The notes under the pieces: generated by a model
What the model was told of the DNA's origin: nothing
What the model saw: only the letters and a program-made list of their open reading frames with translations
Databases searched by the model: none
DNA from: Akebia trifoliata
Lineage: Eukaryota > Streptophyta > Magnoliopsida > Ranunculales > Lardizabalaceae
Direction: 5' to 3'
DNA: 64,000 nt
Assembly (NCBI GenBank): GCA_017979445.1
Contig: CM030707.1
Span: forward strand, 21,334,586 to 21,398,585
Made by a program: the position numbers and the translations under genes
Shown here: positions 30,950 through 42,998 of the stretch, one piece after another
Position numbering within the stretch: position 1 is the first letter of the stretch
How the letters are laid out: each line of letters starts with the position of its first letter

Positions 30950-33000
30950 ACTTATTTGCTAATAAAGTAGAAAGTCCATCCAAATTGAACATTCCACCAT
31001 CTTTACCAAATTTTCTTGGGTAAAACCCCAAATCTTAATTTTATATATTTATGAAAATTAAATTAAAATAGGGGAAAAAAACATAATATTTAAATTACCT
31101 TGTAAATGTAAATCAGCCTAACAAAATTGAACCAGGTTCAACTGTGGTCTAACTAATTTGGCAAATTTTTGGTCCAACTGTGAATAAATTCACTCGATGG
31201 GCCTACAAGGACCGAACCAGTGCTGGGAAATTAACTCATGGGCTTGTGTGAAAGGTACGCAAATCCAATAGCCAAGAACTTCTAATCAGACTGACTTTTG
31301 ATTCGTGGTTTAGAAAGGACCATGGGACTATTTGAATGGCTCAATACATGAGAAATTCACTCAAGGGCCGAATTATTCAAGTCATGATCAATTTCTCTAA
31401 TAAAATGGTTGAAAATTACTGATCAGACTGACTTCCTTTGTAGGTTTACAAGGAATGATTTTTTTTTTTTTTTTGACTTACAACCCAATAAACATTTGAC
31501 ATGTGGCACAAATGACATCAGCACTAGAGAGAGAAAATTTCTCTCCCCCCACATCACATTGTCAATCTAAACCACAGATTTTATGAAAAAACTCATAAAA
31601 AAAAAATAATACTAAAAAAAATTGTTCTTCAAGCTTGATCAATGGAATAGAAAATCAACGGCTACTGTGTACCCAAACTTAAAATTAAAATTCAACTGTG
31701 AAAAATAAATTTTTTTTTTTTTTCTTTTATTTAAAAAAAAAATTCATAGAATTTCATCCTCTACAAGCCTGTTGGACTATGAGCAAATTTTCTCACATCT
31801 GTGTGAGAAAAAAAAGCACTCGTCTACAAGAAACTTGTTATTACTTAAGTACTAATTTCTTATGGACAGAGAAAGAAGTTTGAAAAAATCCTGATTTTCA
31901 AATTGAATGTAAAAGAAAAATATTATCTAAAAACAAAAATGGTTAAGGCATGCACAAAGCACTGTCATAAAACGAAATTCGCTTCCTGCTACGGTATCAC
32001 AGTCTATAGGCGTTCGTTCTCCAGGATACAACAACCCACATATCTAAAATGATACTCTAAATTGAAAACGTAACTTCGAATTCGACGATGTTATGTGCTC
32101 TCACAACGAAAAATAAAGTGTACTAATAGTCGAAAATATAAAAAATAATAAAAGATTTTGCACACCCCTGCTCGTACGTCATCTGTGCGCACACACATTA
32201 AGGTTTTCCGGACTGGTGGATCAAAATCCCAATAGGATCCTTGGGCTTTTCTCTTGGGCCCCCGTGTGCGTACATGAGCTCGCCCACTACTTCTATTCAC
32301 TTTAAAGTCATTAGAAGTACAACTATTTAAGAATTACTAATCAATTCTTCTCCTAATCGATGTGGGACTAAAATTACTCAAGGCAAAAACAAAATTATCA
32401 ACTAAACTTAAAGCAATAAAGTAAAAAGCATAAAGCAAATATGTGATTGATCATCTTATGGTTAATAGATTGATTTCCCATATGGTTAAAAGTAATTGAA
32501 TATTAAAGGATTTTCAAATTCAACCCTCTAAATTCCAACAGAACCATGGGTCAAAAGCACAAACATGAGCTGGCCTAATAGAGCTTTCCAGAAGATTATT
32601 CGAAACTTTCAAGTATATTCTCTCAGTTATGGGTTGTTTTTCACCCACGTGTCTAATCATGAGAAGGCCCTTTATGTAAAGAAAATTATAAAAGAATGCT
32701 GATTTTCTAAAGTCTTCACTTGGTCAATACTTGGTTGATGTGGCATGGATATGGAATTGTATCTCGAGAAAAAATGATCTATAGTTCTGTGTTCATGCCA
32801 TGTCAGTCGAGCATTGACTTAGTGAAGACTTCAGTTTAGTCATTTGCTTCCTTTGATCATATAATAAATTGACACATGTATACAGACTAGAGATACGATG
32901 ATGTAAGTATCCTTCCACTCTCGAGATACCTGTATTTAAAAATAACCCATAACCTTGGTCTTCTCAGAGAAACTAATCGAAAATGACCTAAATGCCTTCA
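30950..33000 (+). repeat. ELIP upstream block, copy U2 (no ELIP follows)
   Basis: Parallels U1 and U3 up to about 33000 (ACTAATCGAAAATGACCTAA, 32972). There the homology stops and the ELIP promoter and gene that should come about 0.8 kb later are missing. A foldback MITE lies at 32698-32835. No reading frame of interest. Confidence 0.7.
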
Positions 33001-33084
33001 TTCCACGAGTGTACATGCTATTGATACCGCACTACATGATCATGACTAGTTCCTTAAATTTTTAAAGGGCACTCTTTATTGATA
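33001..33084. other. Breakpoint between U2 and the inverted repeat R1
   Basis: Unmatched junction sequence. No gene. Confidence 0.4.
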
Positions 33085-34160
33085 ATTGTACGAATTGATG
33101 ATATTTAACTCTAATTTGTGGTGATTAATATTGTTAATTTAATTAATATAGCCTAATTAGTTGGATTTTCTTTTTTGTAAGTCTTGGAGATTCAAATTAA
33201 GAGAAAAAGGCTAAGAATGAATTTTTGATGAATAAAACTTGAAAGGATGAAGGAGCAATTACGAGACAAGTTAAATGAAGAGCTAAAAAAAGAAAATTTT
33301 CTAAAAAATGGAAATCTCTACACATTCTCTTATGTAAAAGAATAAAAGCATATATTGTTTTGTCTTATTTTAAAAGATCTCATACGTTTCTATTCTCCTA
33401 ACATTATTTATTTATCTACACTTCTAATTTTTTTTTCTTCTTCTTCTTATCTAATTTTCATCTCTAATCTCTCTTTCTCTTTAATTTATTTTAGTTTAAT
33501 TTTTTTAGGTTGTTTATTCAATAATTTTGATGAATTCGTATATGGAGATTGTTGGTTAAAATCCTAATTAGAGTTAAGGGTGAAATTTGAAGATTGTAAT
33601 TTTATTTCAATCAATAATGGTGGATTAATGTTATATTTTTTTTAGATTGATTTAATTATTTTTGTTTAATTATATATTTATAAATTCTTTTTGAGTTTTT
33701 GTTTATGATCATGACATTGAATGCTTGAAAATTTTTCTTGATTCATTGTTGATTTTGTTACATTGATTGCTTAAGGAATTCATATGCAACACGTGGCAAT
33801 CTTATATTTTAGAAAATATTTTAGAAAATAGTTTTTGATTTAATTATTATATCATTCGGTTAGGGAGAATCTTTTTTGAACCTAACCGAGAAAAATGTTG
33901 AAAGAATAAAATTGTGATTTTTGAGTGGATCCTTGATGTCTTAGTATTTTTTAATTTATGTATTAAATCTTTTAATTTTTGCTCCATACGAAAGTGTGGA
34001 AAATCATCTTTTTAATATCTTAGGTCAAATCTTCTTCTACCTCATTTGTGTTTTATTTCAAAATTTACATAATCCCAGTGGATCAACCTCAGACTTCCGA
34101 GATTTTACTATTTTGCTACAACCCTGCACTTGGGGTATTTAACCTAAACTATTTCAATCT
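33085..34160 (-). repeat. Dispersed repeat R1, inverted copy
   Basis: Reverse complement of the repeat at 9525-10762 and 38055-39288, from the tract TGGTGATTAATATTGTTAAT through CTACAACCCTGCAC (34116) near its end. Its presence outside an AKR gene, in opposite orientation, shows that R1 moves independently. Confidence 0.55.
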
Positions 34161-34189
34161 TGCATTGAATGAAAACATAGATTACTTGA

Positions 34190-34660
34190 AAACGTACAAA
34201 ATGAGTATTCAACGTAGGCAATTGGATTTTTCTTAAGCTCCAACCTTATCACCAACACTCTCTAAAGTACATGAGGGTCCATAAGTTGCGTCCAAGGTTT
34301 TATAGGTCGTATCAAGTCCAAGCTTGTATTGGAACCGTCGCTTATAAGCTTGCACTACTAAAAAGATTAAGGATTCACCCGATTTTTCATGTATCTTTAC
34401 TCAAGAAGCAAATTGGTGACTCAATTTCTCCAAGCACAATTCTTCCACCTTTGTCAGCATTAGAGTTACATGTTTAGCGTCCAACAAAATTTTTGGATCG
34501 TGGAGTCTTCAAACATCAAAATCATACTATTACTAGGTTGATGATTCAATGGGAAGGTTGTCCAACAAAAGATGATGGGAGTTTTATGAAGAATTTGTGA
34601 ACTGATTTCATGACTTTGTGACTTGAGGACAAGTCAGACCGCAATAGGGGAGTATTATTA
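34190..34660 (+). pseudogene. Ty3/gypsy polyprotein 3' fragment (integrase C-terminus / chromodomain-like)
   Basis: The frame 34271-34477 encodes RVHKLRPRFYRSYQV, IGTVAYKLAL and RIHPIFHVSLLKK. This corresponds to the gypsy integrase tail usually read LSPRF.GPF.V...IG..AYRL.LP....IHPVFHVS.LK. Beyond its stop the frame continues with FLDRGVF and LMIQWEGCP (chromodomain-like, L.KW.G.P) and LEDKSDRNRG. The fragment ends near a possible LTR start at about 34668. No RT or protease part is present. Confidence 0.8.
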
Positions 34661-35477
34661 TCCCTCCAACATGTTATCCTGCCATGTAGGATGTGATTGA
34701 GTCAATAAATCTGCAAATTAATTTAGGATTTGTTATTATCTTTTGATATCATTTGAATTTTGAATTTTTATTAGTTTGTTCCTATTTCTTGGGAAAGTAA
34801 GACAAGAGTCTTTAAAAAGATGTAATGGGTTTGAAAGGAAGACAAGAGTTTGTTAATTACTTTTCATTTTCAACAAGACTCTACCACTAACCATGTGTAC
34901 GTTGTGTCCTTTGTTTTGTGTTCCCACGGATGATGCCAATTGTAGAAGTCGATTTTCTGATAAATCAATTTGATCACGATTTTATCATTAAATCCATAAA
35001 ATAATAAAAAAATATGAAAAATAAAGAACATAAAATTTTTTATGTGGTTTGACAAACGTGCCTATGTCCATAGGCTCGGGGAGCCGTTTCACTATAAATA
35101 TGAGTTTTTGACACGACCTCCTCACCTTGGTCTCCCTTTTTTCTTCCTCATTTTACAATAGTCTCAAAGTCTTTAAATAGAAAAACAATAAAAATAATTT
35201 TAATCCTAGTTAAATTATAATTGATCCTATTACCCCTTATTTAAATTAATAATTACATAAAAAAAAATCATCTTAAATTTAGATTCTTCTTTAATAAGAT
35301 AGAGTCATCCTTAAACAATGTCACATATCTATCTTGAGATGCGTCTTAATGGTGCGGATGAATGATCCAGATGGGAGATGATCTTATCCCTCCATAGTAA
35401 AAAATTACATATATGCAAAATATTAATATGAGAAGATAGATAATCCAATGATCCAAATAGAAGCCTTCAATCATTAG
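34661..35477. other. Spacer after the gypsy fragment, possibly LTR-derived
   Basis: AT-rich, no gene. TGTTATCCTGCCATG at 34671 may begin an LTR, and 35040-35110 has a TGGTTTGACAAACGTGCC-type motif common in plant repeats. I could not find a matching second LTR. Confidence 0.3.
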
Positions 35478-36050
35478 GGTCTTGTTAATGGGTGTCCTTA
35501 GGGCACACATTAAAGTGCATTAATTACACTTGGGGATAAGCATTTGGTAGGGTTGTTAATGGATTGGATCAGACCCAAAACCCAATTAGTTCCAATCCGA
35601 TAACTTCAAGTCTAGATCGAAGTTTTGGATTCTGATCCCATAAGGTTTAATCTGATATCTTGTTGGATTGGATTTGGATCAACCATATCCCGATCCGATA
35701 ATATGTTAGAAAGTATATAAATTATATTATATATTTATTGAGATGTGGGAAATTTATTTAGATTTTGTATATAAAATCTGATTGACCCGATCCAGACCTA
35801 ATCCAATTGTTAATGGATCGGATTTGGATCTTAATATTGAGTTTCAATAAAACCCGATCTGATAAAGGTTTGATTCTGATCCAATCCGATCCTTATTGGA
35901 TCGATACGAAATCAACCCTGATTTGATCCATTGCCAGACCTAACATTTGGGGGTATTTGGTAAAAATAATATATTTTTTAAGGCATTTTTGATATAAAAT
36001 TAAATTCTCAAGTGTAATTAATGCACTTTAATGGGCCGGGGAAGTAGGGC
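35478..36050. mobile_element. MITE interrupted by a hAT-like element
   Basis: The arms ATTAAAGTGCATTAATTACA (35502) and TGTAATTAATGCACTTTAAT (36014) are inverted repeats. Their shared flank CATTTGG encloses the insertion at 35548-35942. Confidence 0.6.
35548..35942. mobile_element. hAT-like nonautonomous element nested in a MITE
   Basis: The left end TAGGGTTGTTAATGGATTGG and right end GATCCATTGCCAGACCTA are inverted relatives. The 8-bp flanks GCATTTGG / ACATTTGG differ at one base. The interior is packed with GGATCGGAT-type motifs in both orientations. No transposase. Confidence 0.65.
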
Positions 36051-36058
36051 ATTTTTTT

Positions 36059-36172
36059 AGAGCTGCTATTGCCACACCAACTTTTACTGAAGCCACACCA
36101 ATTCCTTTGTAAATCTCATAAGAATTGCACAAGTGTGGTGTGGCGTTAGTAAAAGTTGGTATAGCAATAATA
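36059..36172. mobile_element. MITE of the GAGAGTTRCTATTGCCA family, degenerate right end
   Basis: Left end GAGCTGCTATTGCCACACC. Inverted AGTAAAAGTTGGTATAGCAA near the right. Third copy of the family at 27290 and 27857. Confidence 0.55.
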
Positions 36173-36889
36173 TTTGTTTTTATTTTTTATTGTATATAAC
36201 ATGCAATTTTCAAAATGTATTTAACCGCACGTGCCCTCAGAGCAACATTAACAAGGAAAAAACTTTGAACCATGCAGTTCGGTTCAATGAAATCCTCTCT
36301 GTTAAATTACACGTGGAATTTTCAAAAGAGGTATTTCAAATGTGGCAGAGATGTAGGATGAGAAATCAATTCAAAGTGACACGTGTCAAGTAACGAGGAG
36401 GGTTTCTTCACATTTTGAAGTGGGTTACCCGCTTCAAAGTTGGACTCCATTAACAAGACCTATAAAAAAACAAAAACTAATGATAAAAGACGCACCAAAA
36501 CTTACGTGGCCTACTCAATTGATGTGGCAAGTGCAAAGAATCGTTGATCTTTATCTTATGTATCTCGAAGAAAAAGATCTATGGTTTGATGCATTTGCCA
36601 CGTCAACTGCGTTCGTGTCAGGCTTCATTTTATCTCGTCCAGTAAAATAACAGTTTTAATTCACTCGTTTAATTGGTGAGTGCAGAGCCGAGTTTGAAAA
36701 CCGTGGGGGCATCAAACTCGGACTCTGTTTGGATTAGGCACATTATGTGGCGCTCACCGTTCCAACAAAATAATAAATTACATTCGTAAGTGATCCTTTT
36801 GTACACTTTTGAGTTGACTTCTATTTGTATCCTTAATCAAAATACCAAATCGAACTGAGTTCCTCTTTTGTTTTGTTGTTGGAAAGACC
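36173..36889. other. Spacer upstream of AKR II, no gene
   Basis: The frames at 36133-36393 and 36420-36650 have no family features. A GTGGCAAGTGCA / TGCATTTGCCAC foldback lies near 36520-36605, related to that at 1690. Confidence 0.4.
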
Positions 36890-37447
36890 ATGTCTGGGGA
36901 TCAAAATTATCAAATTCCAAGAGTGAAATTAGGAAATCAGGCTTAGAGGTACAAATCTTCATCTTTTTCACATACCCATCTTTAAAATTATAAATTTTAG
37001 AATAACTGATTTTTGGTTGAACAGGTTTCCAAATGGGTTTTGGGTGTGCTGGCCTTAGTGGGCATTACAATGATCCACTTTCAGATGAAGATGGAGTTTC
37101 AGTAATAAAGCATGCTTTCAACAGAGGAATCACCTTTTTTGATACCTCAGATTTTTATGGAGCCAACCACTCTAATGAAATCCTGGTTGGGAAGGTAAAT
37201 GAATCCTTAATTAAGAAGCTCATATAAGTCTTGTTAGATTATACATGCTTAGTTAGTTTAATGGGTTTTCTTTTAAGTTTTATAAAATGTCAAAAAATGG
37301 CAAAATCTAGAAACTTACCTAGACATGCAGTTAACCCTAAAAGAGACTCCTAGCCGAACCAGACACTCAAAATCCCAAATGGCTAAAAATATAGAGAATT
37401 TTTTTTTTTTTTTCTGAAAAGTAGTAAGTTTCAACATGTAACTAAAA

Positions 37448-37683
37448 AACCCCAAGTGGTTGGCCTAGAGGTAAGCCGAGCCTTGATAAGCTCCTCAGGA
37501 AGGGTAGGTCAGGTGTTCGAAATCCCCCGAAGCTAGGAATTCTTTGGGGCCACCCTCTAGGGCTCGGTTGACCCTCTTCTTAACCAGTTGCATGTAGGAC
37601 TTTCTGAGGGGGAGGTGTGTATGGACCATGGGATTAGTCTCACCCGAAGGGTGGGGATACCCACAATAAGCAAATTTTTTTTT
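37448..37683 (+). mobile_element. tRNA-derived SINE in AKR II intron 2
   Basis: Same insertion as at 8873-9110. Better-kept promoter boxes (TGGCCTAGAGGTAAG; GTGTTCGAAATCC). The left duplication CAACATGTAACTAAAA is at 37432. The right copy begins TATATAACTGAAA after a short T-run that replaces the poly(A). Confidence 0.75.
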
Positions 37684-38054
37684 ATATAACTGAAATTTGA
37701 GCTCCAAAAGACCTCTTTTTGAGATGTGTCTTGGGACTAATGAACCTCCATAGACCTCGTTCTTAGCTTTTTATTGGTATCTTACACTACAGATTCTGAT
37801 AACTAATGACAAAGTAATGCTCAAAGTTAGGGAGTCTAGAAGCATCGTACGAAGTCATCTACAACATTTTCTACACTAACACCAAAAATTGTACACAAAG
37901 TAATATAGTTTTGATAGGATGGGCAATCAGGTACCCATTGACACCCCTAAATTATGCTCAAGTAGCACATAGATTTTAGTGAAACTCGTTCTTATGATAT
38001 CTTTACTCCTGAAGAACTTGTAGATGAATGTTGGGTTCTACTACGACTGAAATG

Positions 38055-39288
38055 GTGTAGATTAAATACCACTAGTGCAGGGTTGTAGCGAAAGTAATAA
38101 AATCTCAAGAGTTCGAGGTCGATCCATGGGAATTGTGTAAAAAGTGAATGAAAAACACATGTGAGGTGAAAGAAGATTGACCTAAACTATAAAAAAGATA
38201 ATTTTTCCACAATTTCGCATGGATAAAAAAAGAAACGAATTTTAAAACAAAACTAAAAAGTGCTAAGGCATCAAGGATCCACTAAAAAATCACAATTTTA
38301 TTCCATTAAATTTTTTTTTTTTTTTTTCGGTTAGTTTTAAATAAAGATTCTTCTTAACAGGATGATAAATTATTAAATTAAAAAAATCATTTGCTAAATT
38401 ATTCTAAAAAATCTAAAGTCGTCACGTGTAAGACATTCACATACCACGGGAGTTCTCTAAGCAATTAGTATAACATTCATCTACAATGAATTAAGAATTT
38501 TTCTTCAAGTATTCAATGTGATGATCATAAACAAAAACTCAAATTTTTTATTATTATCTATAAATATGGAGTCAAACTAACATAATTAACTCACTTTAGA
38601 TCAATCCAAAAATATGAAAATTAATCCACTGTTGTTAACCAAAATAAAATTACAATCTTCAAGTTTTACTCTTAGCCCTAGTTAGGATTTTAGCCTAAAA
38701 TTTGCATAGATGAATCCATTAAAATTATTAAATAAAAAAATAGAAAAAAAAAACTAAAATAAATTATAAAGAAAATTAGAGATAGGGAGAGATTGGAGAG
38801 GAAGAAGAAAGAAAAAAATGAGAGGTCTAGAGAAATAAATAATGATATGAAAATAGACAAAATAGAAACAAATAAAAAAATAGAATGAAAAAAATATGGA
38901 AGGTGAGAGAAATTGTTATTTGGATGACAGAGAGAAGAAAGTTGAAATAAAAAGATATTAAAGAGATGCATGAGATCTTTTAGAATGAAACAAAATAGGA
39001 GACGCTTTGGTGCTTTTACATAAGAGTACATATAGGGATTTCTTTTTAAAGAAACTTTTTTTTTTCTTGTTTAGCCATTCTTTTAACTTATCCCATAATT
39101 GGTCCTCCTATCCTTTTGCAAGTTTTCTTCACCAAAAATCTATATTTAGCATTTTTCTCTCAATTTGAACCTTCACCAACTCCAAAAATAAAAATTTAAC
39201 TAATTAGGCTCAATTAACCAAATTAAAAATTTATTAATCACCATAAATTGAGAGTAAATACCATCAATTTGTAGAGTTATCAGATTCT
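38055..39288 (+). repeat. Dispersed repeat R1, copy 2
   Basis: Paralogous to 9525-10762 inside the same AKR intron; differs by small indels and A/T-run lengths. No gene. Confidence 0.5.
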
Positions 39289-39595
39289 ATACGTGATTTT
39301 GAATTCTTCAGTCCTTTCAGGCCTTGAAGAGTTGCCCAGAGACAAAATTGAGCTTGCAACAAAATTTGGTATTGTTAAAATGGCAAACACCACTGACATG
39401 AAAATTTGTGGGACACTTGAATATGTTTGAAGGTGTTGTGAAAGTAGCCTTGAGCGTCTTGATGTAGACTACATTGATCTTTATTATCAACATTGGGTGG
39501 ACACATTGGTACCAATAGAGGACACTGTAAGTATTACATTGATATTGTTCTTTTCGAAATGATTATTTGATCAATTTTGTACTTTTGGAAGATAG

Positions 39596-39799
<204 letters not shown>

Positions 39800-40151
39800 T
39801 AAAGTAGTAATTAGCCTGGCACCCACACTGCAGTTGATCAGTTTGTGGTAAATCTTTTTCTAACACATCGAAGGCAAAGAGATTTATATAGTTGTACTTG
39901 ATAGTACTAAGTTTTTCTAATTTTCATTGATGACATGCAGGGAACTGGGTATTGGAATAGTGGCATATAGTCCTCTTGGTCGTCGGTTTTTTGGCGGAAA
40001 GGCGGTTACAGAAAGCTTGCCTAAAAATAGTTACTTGGTATGAACTTGGGTCTGGTGAAGTGTTTTCATTAAGTATTTTTTTTCTCATTAAATAGGGAAA
40101 ACCATGAGAATGGACATTTTTCAAACATTGTTCCAAACATTTTCCAAAATA

Positions 40152-40258
40152 GGGGTTAGAAGTTTCAGAATGGCTTGATTTTTGGCGAGGATGATCTTCT
40201 CATCAAAGAAATCATCCTTACAAAAAATCAACCTATTCTGAAACTTCTAATCCATACA
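40152..40258. mobile_element. Hairpin MITE, GGATGATCTC family, copy c
   Basis: Same site in AKR II intron 5 as copy b in AKR I (GGGGTTAGAAGTTTCAGAA ... GAAACTTCTAATCCATA). Confidence 0.7.
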
Positions 40259-40313
40259 TTGAAAAAATATTTAGCTCTCTTTAAAGCCTTTGAACACCAA
40301 CCTATATATATAT

Positions 40314-40680
40314 GGGAATGCTAACATCCACGATCGCATGGGGATGTTAGCGTTCTCCACCATATTCACTTTCCAATAGTATCCTTGCCGTTTTGTATTT
40401 TACTGAAAAAAAAAACAAGGGTATGTTGATCTTTTACATAATAAATGCTAAGTATATTTTAATCTTTGGATTTAAATGCCTTATTTGCAGGTAATGCTTG
40501 ACAAGCAATGTATTTATTTTGTAAATAAAGATTTATTGGAAGAGAAGCATTTATTATATAAAAGACTAATATACCCTTCTATTTTTTACTAAAAGACAAA
40601 ATGGTTAGGGGTATTATTAGAAAATGAATGTGTTGGAGAATGCTAAAGTCCCCATGAGGTCTTGAACGTTAGCATTCCCC
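40314..40680. mobile_element. MITE with long TIRs in AKR II intron 5
   Basis: Paralogue of 11786-12140, GGGAATGCTAACATCCACGA ... ACGTTAGCATTCCCC, with (TA)n at the left flank. Confidence 0.65.
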
Positions 40681-41358
40681 ATATCTATGTATAATATATA
40701 TGTATGAATGTATGTATGTATGATACTAATTAATATAATTTGAATCAACATTAACCATACATCACACTTCCATACATATATAACATGAATACCATCCATT
40801 TTTTATCACTCTGGGTTAGACTACACATCCTAGGTTCACAGGAGACAATTTAGAGAAGAACAAACTACTGTATGAGCGAATTGCAAACTTAGCTGCTAAG
40901 CATGGTTGCTCTCCTCCTCAACTTGCTCTCTCGTGGCTTCTCCATCAAGGTGATGATGTCGTTCCAATCCCAGGTCAGTGATTATAAACAACTTATCTCT
41001 AGCATCTTCTTTAAGATGTTGTAATAGCATACCATTTCTTTTAAGTTTAAGGTCACAAACACTACAACTCATATAAGCATAGAACATCATTTGTAGATAT
41101 CTTCATTTAAAAAAGTGGGGATCTGATTGTTCTTTTTGTTTCTTGCTTATGTATTGAGTTTATCTAGGGACAACTAAGATGAAGAACATAGACAATAACC
41201 TTGGCTCCCTGAAGGTGAAGCTTACAAAAGAAGACTTGAAAGAAGTTTTTGAAGCTGTGCCAATAGACGAAGTGGCAGGACCTAGAATATATGAGAAGGT
41301 AATTTTACATTCATGGAAGTTTGCAAATACCCCAGTAAAAACTAGCAACATGCCTTAA

Positions 41359-42639
41359 AATCTCATTGACTTTTGATTAAACATTATCTGATAAGTGCAT
41401 TCACTACTTGTTTGACTTCACTTGTGGAGTGCAAAATCATTTAGTCTTCTATGAATAAATAATTTTGTTCTTGTTGTTGTTGTGTTATAATGTAAAATAA
41501 TTAGTTTGATAATTGTGTACATTTTTTTGGTTTTGAATGATTATGTTGTGTGTACGTTTTGGATGATTACACACAAGCATAAGAATGAAAAATCATACTC
41601 AAATCCTATTATAACTTAGCTCCTTGAACATTAATCTATCATTGTTAGTATGAATTGTAGAGAGCAAATGTGGGCAAATGCTTATTTGAGATATCCTATA
41701 TTTTTAAATTGATGACACACACATTGACCTCAAAATTTATCTAAATGCCTTTGTCTTCAACATCTTCTGTCCTCAAAATCTGTCATCTTTAACATCTCAT
41801 AAATAAATAAATAAAACATTGATTTTTTCTTCCCTAATATCCTATCTTCTTATAGAGGTTTCAAGGTTGGAAATAAAGAGAAAAAGAAATTAACCTATAA
41901 GTTGAAGATGATGGATTGGAGGAGAAAAATCAAAGTGTATTTTGGCATTAATCTCTTTCAATATCTATACTCAGGTATATAATCAATTTCATATAAGGGT
42001 ATCTCAAATACTTATCAAAACATGTAAGTATATATCTAAATCATAAAAAATAAAAATAAAAATAAAATAAAAATTATGGGGACTAGGGTGTCAATTGGTA
42101 CCCAGTTAATGGATCAAATTAGAAACTGAAACCCCAGCTCAGGTTTCCTTTTTATTAGAAAATTAAGAGTTGGGTCTAAAATGAAACCGAACCAAACCAA
42201 TTGGAACTGGAATCATTATGTTCTATCCGATGGGTATCCGCAGTACCCGATATCAATTTATTTGTCACTTTTTTTATTATTATAAATGATTTAAGGTTTC
42301 CCTTCATTTTAAAATTAATACATATTATGCAAAGCTCTTCCATTTTCCATATAAATTTTAACTTTCGAAAAAAATCAACTTAGATCTTTAGTAGAACAAA
42401 TTATAACTAAATCGATAATTTTATAGATAATTTACTGATTTTTTAAGGAAAAAAGATTTTAGAATAATTTGAAATAATTTTTTCTCATTCGATTCTTTAG
42501 AATTGGAGTCGATGGGTACTATTGTATTTGGCTGTTCGGGTTCTGGTTCCATTTATGATAGAATCGAAATCAGAATTGAAAAAATATAACGATTTTGATT
42601 CTAAGTATCTTAAGAATCGAATCAGAACCGACCTATTGA
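41359..42639. other. AKR II downstream spacer with hAT-like fragment
   Basis: Parallels 12818-14076. AGGGTGTCAATTGGTACCC at 42085 repeats the hAT-like motif. The short opposed frames at 42497-42800 overlap the junction with the composite element and are not genes. Confidence 0.5.
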
Positions 42640-42998
42640 TCAATAGGTCAAAAATGTTAAAATTCGTTATTATTGTAGCGTTAAATTCGGCGGCCCAAGA
42701 CCACCTTTTATTTTTACTGGCCCAAAACTCAATTTTAAGCCCAAGAAAAAATTTCGACACAGCCTTGGCCCAACGAACCACCGATTTTTTTTTATTTTAA
42801 CAAAAGAAAAAAAAAACCTTTTAACGTCTTAACAGTCTTCCTTCTCAGTCATTTTAGAGGAAAATCAGATCGAAGAAAATTGCAGACGAATCAGATCTCA
42901 CTCTCACGACGTCCCTCAATCTCCCATTTCGGATCGATCGAGAGCACCGAACAAGATATATCTCTCTCTGTAACTAAGAAAGATTTTCTGCTATTTTA

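Noticed and set aside
33355..33567. Membrane-like 70-residue frame
   Set aside because: Hydrophobic only because the R1 repeat is T-rich on this strand; the opposite strand of R1 elsewhere is a purine run.
38690..39031. 113-residue hydrophobic minus-strand frame
   Set aside because: Same R1 purine-rich tract read on the other strand; its copy-1 counterpart is shorter and broken.
42497..42800. Two opposed frames of about 90 residues as an overlapping gene pair
   Set aside because: They straddle the junction of the composite insertion and have no protein features on either strand.
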